DNA from: Tolypocladium sp. Sup5 PDA-1
Taxonomy: Eukaryota > Ascomycota > Sordariomycetes > Hypocreales > Ophiocordycipitaceae
Assembly: GCA_000750105.3 (NCBI GenBank)
Contig: JPHH03000022.1
Span: forward strand, 248,001-312,000
Direction of reading: 5' to 3'
DNA: 64,000 bases
Under the pieces are notes generated by a model. It made no database searches. It saw only the letters and a program-made list of their open reading frames with translations, and was not told the DNA's origin. Both the position numbers and the translations under genes were made by a program. Below, one piece after another: positions 55,454-64,000 of this stretch (position 1 is its first letter; every line of letters starts with the position of its first letter).

Positions 55454-57344
55454 CACCGCCCAACAGCATCTGAGCAAGCCTCACTGGACCAACACCCAAC
55501 TGCCAGGTACTTCAGCGTCTCTTTGGCTGTTTCATCTGTGAATCTGGCCGCGCGCTGGGGCTGGGCTCAGCCTGGCACGGATCGCATGGCATCTCATGGT
55601 CTGTCCGTGTCCAGTGTGGTGCGTGCGTGCTCTGCTGCTCCCAGGCCGGTTTTCCAGGCAGATGCAATGCCCATGGCACACAAAAACAAGAAACCCCCTT
55701 CTTATCGATGGCCATCGTGAACGGGCGTCACATTTCCTTGCTCTTGTGCTCTTGCGCAGGCCGCGCGACTGCAGAGGCTGCGGATGTAGTCCTCGCGTGT
55801 AAGCAAGATGCTGCCAAAGTGGGTGGCGCTCTAGTGCAAACGGCCCTCGTGCAGCATCTGCCGCTCTGAGACAGTAGCAGTAGTAGATGCCAGCCCAGAG
55901 ATCCACCGCTCACCGGTCTCACTCCCAGGCTACTGCAAGCCTGTGTCATCGGGATATCCGAGTCTTGGGGGCCGCCGTGATGCAACGCATCTCCTCGAAC
56001 CCAGGAGGGCAATCTCATGTGCAGGCGCGGGACGTCACCTGAGCGCCCGCGAGAGGCGAGGCTTTGCGAGGGGGCCACGGCAGTTGGGTTGATCATGGAC
56101 ACCTCAGGTTTCCTGCGTACGAACTACGAAGTAATCATAATTACTTGTACATGGCTTTGCTAACTCGTGCCTTAGCCTGTGCGGCAAAACGGCAAAAAGG
56201 CGGCGCCCAGCTGCGACCGAGGGGGGCGTGTAAGTGAGCGCATTGATACGGTGAGGTCGCAGGACGAGATGATGATTGATTGATGACGATGTTGACGCTG
56301 TTGGTGGGGGAGCGCCGTGATCCCTGGCTGTCAAATCGGTTCAACAAAAATGGCGCCTCCAGCAGGCCGACGGATTACGCGACGCCGTTGACGATGTGTC
56401 GAGGGTCGATATGGCCGGCACGCACCACCGTCACGAATCGCCACGAATCGCCATGGCCTCCTACCTCCTAGCATCGTGGCAGCCACCACCACCAAGAGTC
56501 CATTGTCCCCAGCGCCGCCGGCACGTGTGGCGGCCACCCAGACCAGCACCCAGGCCGTGCATCCGTGCATCCATTTCAGGCAACCTACAATGCAATGCAG
56601 TGTCACTCTTGACATTAGTCTCGCAGCTGGACTCTTGGCCACCCAATGCCAAATGGGGAGTCCCACCTTCGTGCGTCCTCATGCAGGCACAAAGGTATTA
56701 TATGTCATTCCTGAATGCATCCCAGTGTCTTCACATACGAGCAGAGTTTCGCAGCGGTTGAACGGCCACTCCGGCAATGCGCGGTAGCGCCATCGGGACT
56801 CCTGCTGCCCAAGACGAGCTTTCGCAATTGGATTTTCTGCAGCCTCAATCTTCAATCTCCACTGCCAACATGGCCAGTACACGCACGCACGCACGAGGCT
56901 CTCCTGTTTCCATTCTCATCCACAATCTTCATTCCATCCAGCAGCATCCGAGGGCCCCTTGGGGCTGTCCGTCCCCGCTCATATGTCACATCCGACATCG
57001 TCGAGCTTCTCCACACCGAAATCTTGTGCGACCCTGAACACGTGAAAGCAGTTGCAGATCGCCAAAGCTTGACAGGACGAGGCCAGGGGCATCCCACTCA
57101 CCCTGCCCAGTGCCCACCCATCTCCGGCCCCATCCCTGGTGACAGCGAGCACAGACAGAACGCCGTCGGCTGTCGACCTCTCGCGTCTCGCCTCTCGCTG
57201 GGGGCCGCCCGCAGCGGAGCGAGGCCCAGGATGCCAGACGAAGGAAGCATGACACGCACGCAACGCCGCAACGAGGGCTCTATTTGAGTTTGGGGCTGCC
57301 TCCTCAGCCAGAGCCCAGAACTCACTGAGCGCAGCCATGCCAAC

Positions 57345-60300
57345 CTACTCCTCCTGGTAGGAGATCTTGCGCATCTCGCCCAGGCGATGCCGCGCCGATG
57401 CTAGCGAGTTTTCCAATTGGAGGATCTCGACCTGTAAAGCCCGACGCACCAGGCGCGGACATTTGGTTAGCCTAAATTCATCTCCTCGTGCATGAACCAT
57501 AAGCCATGAGCCATGAGCCATGGATGGGGAAAGACGTTGACACTAGCCGCCGTCCGGCCCCCGGCGCCTGTCACTAGCGCTCGTTGAGATACGAATCCCA
57601 GGGCGTCTCGACTCTCGAGTCGCCATGCAGCCAGCCCACGCCTGCACCTCTCCCGATTGAGCCCCATGACGTCCACATGCGTCGCCGACTGCCTGGACGC
57701 ACAGACATTGCATTGGGGTGCGCCGGCGCCGGGCATCTCCGGCAGCGACGGCGGCATCGGCTTCTGTCCGCACACCAACAACACCTCGACTCAAGGCATC
57801 CAGAGCGAGCAGGGCAAGTCGGGACAGGTGCATACGCGCCCTCCGGCATGCCCGCGCCAGCGACATACAGCTGACAAACAGAGACAACACGAAAGAGCCA
57901 GGCCCGTTGTGCGTTGGCGACAGCCATGACGAACAGGCAAAGGCTAAGTACGTGACGGGGGGGATGAATGAGGCCCAGGGGGGTTGCGGGTGTATGGAGA
58001 CGGGGGCAGAAGAGATGGGGGTGGACCAAGGAATATCGACAACTCACCTGTTGCTCCATCTCGCGGACCTTGAACTCGTGGGCCCCTAGCTTTGTGTAGT
58101 CCACTTGCTCATCGTCCTGGCTGCGCTCCTTGATCATGCTCTGAACCTGGCGTACCAGTGCCCTGCAAGCCGCGCCGACGGCCTTGCTCGCCTGCTCCAG
58201 CCTCTCCTGGCTCTTGGACATGAAACCCGCCTTGACCCTGCTTGCCGCCACGAGCTGCGCCGTAGACGCCGCCACGTCGTTGGACGCGACGATGAGTTGC
58301 TCCGGGCTGTTACGGTTCGACAAGACCCCGTCGGCCGTCTCGATCAGGGTGTTGGTCGACGACGCGACCGCCTTGGCCGCCGAGATCAGACCCTCCGTCC
58401 ATCGGTTGTTCTTCTTGTAGAAAGCGGTCCGCGACGATGACCCGCGGCCCGCCTGCACAATCTCTTGCTGTGTCACCGATGCCGCCTTGATGAGCTGCGC
58501 AATGGCGTTCGTGATGGCCATCGCCGCGTCCAGGATCGAGTCGTGGACCTTGACCTCGTACGTCGAGTATCCGTCTCTCGGCTTGTTCCTGAGCTTGGCC
58601 AGCCGTGCAGCCGCGGCTGCGATGGCGTCGGCCGCCTTGCTCAGCTCCGAGTCCACGAGGTCGCCCAGGTCACCCTTGTTGTTTGCCAGCTTGCCGAACC
58701 CAGGGGCGAGAGCTTCCACCAGCTTGTTGAGTTTCTGGAGGTTCATCTGAACGTCATTGTTGCTGTTGATCACCACATCCGTCTTCTGAAGAGGGTCCAT
58801 GCCCTCCAGCCGGAAGCTTTGCAGGCCACGGAAGAACTGGACGGTAGACTGCGCGGACTGCCGTGCCCCGTTCATCAGCGAGTCCGTCTTCTTGTCGTCC
58901 GTGGCCAGCCTCGAGAGACCCTTGGTGTTGCTGCAAACGTCGGCAACGGCACCGGAGAACACGTTGATGGCTTTGATAACGTCCGCGTGCGTACTGTTTG
59001 GCCCATCGGCGATGAAGTTGTTGAATGCTGTAGCAAATTCCATGGCACTTGCGGATGCCTTTTCAACCTGAGAGAGCACGTACGAAGGCGATGCGTTCTG
59101 GTTGCCCGCCTGCATCGACGAGTCGAGCTCGTAAAGCGCGTCGTCGACTCGTGAAACGCCAGCCTGGAGTACCGAATCGATGATGTCGTTGATCTTGTCC
59201 AGGTTCGCCAGAATGAGCGCGTCAATCTGTCCGTCCAATGCGTGGTCGGTCTCCCCCTGGTTCTGCTTGAGCTCGTTCAGCTCGATCAAGGTCTGGTCCA
59301 TGCCAGCCTTGTACACTTCCAGCTCTTCCTCCTTGTCGCGGAGGAGCTGGTCCAGGTCGGAGCTCCCATCCCTGAGCTTGGAGTGGGCATCGTCGAGAGC
59401 CCTCGACTTGTTGCGCAGAGCCTCCTCCAGGTCACTCATCTCACGGTTGTACTTGGCCAGCATCGTCGATAGCTCGTTGCCTTTGCTGCGATCCAAGTTG
59501 TCGGCCTTGTCCTGGGCCATGCGGAGCTCACGCTTCAGCCTCTCGACCTCGTCCTTGTTGCTGCCACTGACCCGGTCCTTGTCGTGGAGGGCACGGTCCC
59601 TCTCGCGAATCATATCCGCCAGCTCCAGGTTCTTCGTCTTGATCTCGCGCTCCAGCTTCTCCCTCTTGTCGATAGCTTCCTGGGCGCTCGCGGCCTTCAG
59701 CTGAACGGCCTTGAACTTCTGCAGAAGATCCAAGTGTTCATGGCGCAATTGCGAATACAACTTCGCCAGAGACTCGTACTTGGTCCTCCACGTGTTCACC
59801 TGCTCCTGCAAAGCACGGATCTGGTCATCCTTGCTGGAGACTTGTTGCCCGAAGCTGTTTTGGATCTGTGCCAGCTCTCCTTCAAGCGCCTTGACGCGCT
59901 GATCGTATTGTTGCAGCATCAGCTGATCACGCTCGTACTGAGCCCGCGCGTTGAGATTCTCTCGCTCCAACTCGGCCAACCGACCCTGCGTCTGCCACTG
60001 TGCCTGCTGCGCCAGGAGTGCCTCTTGTTCCCGCTGCTGTTGCTCCATGAGCCGGCGCTGCTGCTCTTCGAATTCACGCTGTGCATCTTGCTGGGCTTGC
60101 TGCTGCGCCAGCAAAGATGCATGCTGTCGTTCTTCCAGAACCCGCTGCTGTTCCTCGTACTCTCGGTTCTGTCGATCCAGCTCGCCCTTCCAGAATTCCG
60201 AAATCTCGTCAGGCTCTTCCGACTTCGGCTCCGGCGGAGGTGTGGGCCGACGCTCAATCTCTTGCTTCGGTCGAGCAGGCAGCGCAGGGGCGTCATCATC

Positions 60301-61299
60301 CTCTGCCAAAAGGTTGGGGGGGTCCTGCGGAAGCTTCGGGATGGTGATCAGGCTGGTGAGGTATCGCAGGTTCGAGCACTCGTAATAGAATTTGACGAGG
60401 CGGTAATGCTGGGCGTCGTATCTCTGTCGCAGAGGCTGCAGAGCCTCGTCATCGCCAGTAACTGCGCTACCTGTCAGCTTTCCCCCCCTGGACGGCCTAC
60501 CTGCGAGGCACTTACTTGAATGCATGGCTCTCAGCATGCTCGTGATGAACTTATAGATTCCGTAGCTTTCCTGCACCAGGGGTACCAGGGCAGAGATTCG
60601 GCACTCGTTGTTCCCCACGTTTCTGAAGTGCGAGAAGATGAGCTTCTGGAACTGTTCAATCTTGTCTTGCAAGACCATGAGGTCCGTGATCGTTTCGTAG
60701 CCCTCGTTGGGGTCATTGATAGCTTTCAGGCTCAGATATTCCTCGTATTCGAAAGTCCCGTTGAACTCCGGGTGTTGCTGGTGGAACGATAGCTTCGCAA
60801 GCAGGTAGTAGACGTATTCCCGGATCAAGGGGCCGTAGCCACGGATCCCCTCGCCAGTCATTCCACGGTTCAGGCCGTCAATCCAGCTGCGGTTGGCCAT
60901 GGCCTCCTTAAGAGCTGACGGGTGGCCCTCCTGAAGAACCTTGTGGACCGTGATCAGAGCCTTGAAGGTCTGGACCTCGTCGGCGAGGATCGGCTGGCTG
61001 TATTCTCGAGTAAGCTGCGCTCGCACGTCGCGGGGGCGTGGAAGCCTACACTTTGATGCCGGACCAGAAAGCCTGGGCGGACCTGTGGTCCCAGGTATAT
61101 ACGATGCATGCGCGCACATGTTTGCGCTTGGGGGATATCTCATCGCTGTTCGTGGCCTTCTTGATACTGATGGCCAGCTCTTGGTCGGTTCTAGGCACGC
61201 CAGTCCGGTTAGCGGAATGTGTTCGATCGTTCGCGAGATTCGTTGGTGGGTATAGGGGCATACGAACTTGGTATGCTCCGTGGTGCGCAACGAAGTCAT
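57345..61299 (-). CDS. SLA2: Endocytic actin-clathrin adaptor Sla2 (Hip1R family)
   Basis: Five exons: 61299-61268, 61190-61050, 60997-60516, 60461-58048 and 57431-57345; 1051 residues. Sla2 couples clathrin/PI(4,5)P2 at endocytic sites to actin. The ANTH domain spans residues about 8-290 (KTDQELAISIKKATNSDEIS, KHVRACIVYTWDHRSAQAFW, DEVQTFKALITVHKVLQEGH, YGPLIREYVYYLLAKLSFHQ). A Pro-rich linker and a long Gln-rich coiled coil follow (QQAQQDAQREFEEQQRRLME onward). The C-terminal I/LWEQ (THATCH) actin-binding module includes AAAARLAKLRNKPRDGYSTY, TEGLISAAKAVASSTNTLIE and LGAHEFKVREMEQQ, ending in LGEMRKISYQEE. The exon 1 start (MTSLRTTEHTK) is inferred from phase. The last intron is 616 nt. SLA2 is the second classic MAT flank. 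Confidence 0.95.
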
Positions 61300-63388
61300 C
61301 GTGGGCGAGATATGGCGAACCCAAGCAGCAGCTTGAGCTCCGATCAGGGGTGGAGTGCGTGGATTGTCTGTCTGGATGCACACAACAGACCCCCGCGCTG
61401 AACAAACTCAAAGCAAAGCTGCACTCGCGCAGAAACACTCGGTGTTATAGCAAATGATTGTTAGGCAGCTGTGCCAGAACAATTGCCTCCCAGGGCGCCA
61501 AGCAGAGTACTCGTGGATGCTGTCGTCAGCCTTGTGTGGCAGCTTCGCAGTGGCTAGGCCGTGATGCGTCCAGCCCATCATCATGCATCCCCCCTGTGGG
61601 TCTAGACCGCCCATTTCGGCACAAGAAATATTCCGCGCCGATACCACCTCCCAACATCCTCCGTGGGCTCCAACACCTACCCTGGACAAGAGCTTCTCGA
61701 AACGCCGGCCGCGCTCTTCGCATCTGAAGGAGAACCTGCATGAAAGGCTTGGGAATTTAAATGATTTGAGGGTGAGCTTGGCCCAACTCCACTGGGTTGG
61801 GATGTGAGTCGAGAGAGCAACCAACTTGTAATACGACACAACGCCTACAGCCAAACGCTTGGACCCAGTCTACGGGACGAAATTGCGAATGAAGACATGG
61901 CTACGAGCCAACTGCTCAAGATGCCACACCGAACCCAACTCGCATTACCCCAAGACAATCTCTGGCACCGGTTTGCATGCAGGAGTAACCACAAATGCAA
62001 TGACCTGTATCTAGAGCGAATCACACCAAACCAACTCGGGTTGAGCCTGCACCGATGGAAACAGGCTTGGTGAAGTCGCACCGCAAATCATGTTTGGCAT
62101 GGCCAACAACGCATACTACCGCCAAAACGTATGGTTTGGCCGAATGTTTGGCCGGGAGTCTGGAGGCCGAAACCTGAACTAAGCCACTTCGCTTGGAAAA
62201 CCCAAGTAGGTAGGTAAGGTAGAGCAAGGGCATGGGAGCATAAATGTCAGCGACAGTGCCAAGTTTGAGGCAGGGCAACGTAAAACAAAGCGCTCGGCCC
62301 GAGACGAATGTGTTTGTTGGCCGTCTCATTCCACAGATGCCATGTTATCGTGTTAAATGATTCCGCAGCTGAAGCCTCCCGTAAGCAGAGATCATCCGCG
62401 CCAGAAGTCCAGAGACAGTACTGGGTCAATGTGAATGCTCTCTGCGCCAATCTCCATACACTCCATGGACACTTCCTCTTTCATCTCTGTATGCGGATAA
62501 TGAGCACTACTTTCCCAAGTGCTGCAACCACGCGGAGCGCGGAGCCGGATTGCGATATATCGGCAGCTGCTCAATGGATCATCCATAGAGGGCAAAGAGC
62601 CTTCCATGAAATTCTGTTTCCGTCTGAGAAAGAGAAGTCTGGGCCGACGTACTTCGCCAGACCCTTCACTTGAACCGCGAGATGACTGGATTCCGACTTC
62701 AATGGAGCAGCCGCAATGGCGGAGCTACATCGGGACGCCCGGGACATGGCGAGGAGAGCTGCAGATCCAATGAGTGCGTTCGCGAGGTCAGGGCCCGGAT
62801 TCTGACACGTTGCGTTTGAGTAGTACGTTGAGTTGTTGGCTGAAAGGGCATGCGTTGATGGCCCAGATTGTCTTCCTTTCACATGGACGAGAGCTGTACC
62901 AAGCAGAGAAGCCTTCTAGTGTTTGTTCCCTTCGCCGTCTTTACCCAAGGCCCAAAGCAGGAGCAGGCTACCTGACAAGTGAAGCCTCCAGCTGGGACAC
63001 TGGCAAACCCCTTCCGGTGGCTTGGGATTGCGAGGGCGAACGCAGTTCTCCTCTGTATGATGGGTCTGTCTCGAATCCACATGGCCAACAACGTGACAAG
63101 ATGGATCAAGCCGGATGAGCCATTCCGCTCAATGAGAAACGAGTCCAGGTCTGTTCAAGAAACGGGCAACACTGGCATCCTCCCAGCAACACAGGGAATC
63201 ACGGAATTGTGGAGTCACCAATGGCGATCCTTGACGTTGACCACATTTTCAGTTGTAGATGCCACTTTGGTCTCATTTCCTATGGACATCAAAATGCAGA
63301 CCTTGCCATGCTGAGTTCTTTCCCATCCGGACGCAACACCACAAGAAAAAATGAAGCAAGCCACCGCACACCCTGCCAAAGACCCTTT
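61300..63388. other. Spacer between RPL21 and SLA2
   Basis: About 2.1 kb without a recognisable gene. It includes the SLA2 promoter and RPL21 3'UTR, with a GTAGGTAGGTAAGGTAG element at about 62206-62222. Confidence 0.5.
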
Positions 63389-63973
63389 TTAGATCGTCGT
63401 CTCGTAAGCCAGAGGGGTGACGGTCTCGGGGGGGTTGTCGGTCAGGGAGACGGTTCGCGCCTCGCGGGGTTGAGCGGGCAGGCGCTTGACTTGGACGGTG
63501 ACACCCTCGGCGCGGGCCTTCTTCTTCGCCTCGGCGTTCGACTTGACTCGCTTCAGGAAGTCCTCACGGGATCGGGAGGGCTGGATGTGCTCGATCTTGA
63601 CGTTGATGCGCTTCTCGATGTATCGGTGCCACACCTTCTTGTAGATGATGACACCGACGGCGCTCTTGGTGACGTTGTAGATGACGCCAGTCTTTCCGTG
63701 GTAGACCTTGTAGGGCATACTGCGCAATTGTCAGCCCCTGTGTCCATATGCTGTGTTGCTCCCAGTCCATCCTTTGCGACCGGGCAATTTTCATGTCTTC
63801 TTACCCCTTCTGAACGGCACCGTTGACCTTGATGTCAACAATATCGCCAACACTGCAGCACTGTCAGTCGTATTTTTCATTCAATTTCGTCGCGTGGTTA
63901 CCAACCGGTACTGCTTGAGGTACGTGTTCAGGGCGATCATGCCCTTCTGGCGGAAGTTCCTGCTGAAGGCATA
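63389..63973 (-). CDS. RPL21: 60S ribosomal protein L21 (eL21), first exon outside window
   Basis: Three exons are visible: 63973-63906, 63852-63805 and 63719-63389 (introns of 53 and 85 nt); 149 codons including the stop. The upstream exon with the start codon lies beyond 64000; 63974-64000 is intron. eL21 is a structural component of the large cytosolic subunit. Diagnostic sequence: YAFSRNFRQKGMIALNTYLK, VGDIVDIKVNGAVQKGMPYK, VYHGKTGVIYNVTKSAVGVI, RINVKIEHIQPSRSREDFLK and a basic tail before the stop. The many short introns near the 5' end are typical of fungal ribosomal protein genes. SLA2 followed by RPL21 is the known Hypocreales MAT-flank order. Confidence 0.95.
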
Positions 63974-64000
63974 CTGCGGCCGGTCAGTGGCTCGTCGTAT

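Larger units (their letters stand above)
50872..57344. other. 6.5-kb gene-free MAT flank
   Basis: No frame in this stretch shows protein-like character, splice-linked exons or a family motif. The longest open frame (51393-52295) is composition-driven and low-complexity. The stretch is GC-rich with long G runs, small tandem repeats, CT tracts and TACCTACCTAGGTACC elements (about 53284-53305). No MAT1-1-1 or transposase remnant was recognised. The part nearest SLA2 is its 3' side. Confidence 0.5.

Noticed and set aside
60462..60515. Alternative acceptor nine bases upstream (GACAG) in SLA2 intron 3
   Set aside because: Both keep the frame; GCGCAG was preferred for branch-site spacing, but the choice is uncertain.
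58465..60519. Plus-strand open frames antisense to SLA2
   Set aside because: Shadow frames of the SLA2 coiled-coil coding sequence.
1..64000. tRNA/rRNA genes, CRISPR arrays, secondary-metabolite cluster genes
   Set aside because: No tRNA T-loop/acceptor pairing, rRNA-like sequence, spacer array or PKS/NRPS core was seen on reading both strands.

Overview
The window is from a filamentous ascomycete, almost certainly Sordariomycetes, order Hypocreales. Genes are split by short (about 50-110 nt) GT-AG introns with CTAAC-type branch sites. Fungal-specific proteins are present (NUM1/ApsA, GH76 Dfg5/Dcw1, NVJ2-like). The right third carries the canonical Hypocreales mating-type neighbourhood in order: CIA30, APC5, COX13, APN2, MAT1-2-1, SLA2, RPL21. 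No species is claimed. All exon coordinates were derived by hand from splice signals and reading-frame phase; every multi-exon model given closes in frame.

Layout. 1-13 kb: a truncated S66 (LD-carboxypeptidase/MccF-like) gene, a long gene-free promoter region with simple repeats, a proline/serine-rich coiled-coil protein, an F-box protein, then ATG3 (autophagy E2-like enzyme) and CWC24 (spliceosomal CCCH+RING protein) in tandem on the minus strand, and a degraded Zn-cluster-like fragment. 14-26 kb: three plus-strand genes for NUM1/ApsA cortical nuclear-migration anchor, an NVJ2/TEX2-like SMP lipid-transfer protein, and a GPI-type GH76 wall enzyme. 26-31 kb: a decayed zone with a frameshifted collagen-like pseudogene, a frameshifted alpha/beta-hydrolase pseudogene, one intact conserved fungal gene, and about 2.9 kb without a convincing gene. 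31-38 kb: a ten-exon RRM protein (Rim4-like) and a sodium/solute symporter of the urea-transporter type. 38-41 kb: a divergent pair of mitochondrial genes (bL45m/Mba1-type and the complex I assembly factor CIA30).

40.8-64 kb is the MAT region. APC5 and COX13 (minus) and APN2 (plus) form one flank. MAT1-2-1 (minus) encodes the mating HMG-box transcription factor, so this strain carries the MAT1-2 idiomorph and no MAT1-1 alpha-box was seen. A divergent 249-aa gene next to it is probably an idiomorph-associated accessory gene. About 6.5 kb without recognisable genes, rich in homopolymer G tracts and small tandem repeats, separates it from SLA2 (minus), followed by 60S ribosomal protein L21, whose first exon lies beyond the right edge.

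The most notable observations are the complete MAT1-2 locus with its unnamed divergent partner, micro-exons of 8 nt (COX13) and 13 nt (APN2), a GC-AG intron in APN2, two unusually long introns (534 nt and 616 nt), an intron bounded by a 13-bp direct repeat, and the pseudogene cluster at 26-28 kb. I did not find a convincing wholly new system; the best candidate for new biology is the MAT1-2-linked 50.1-kb gene.
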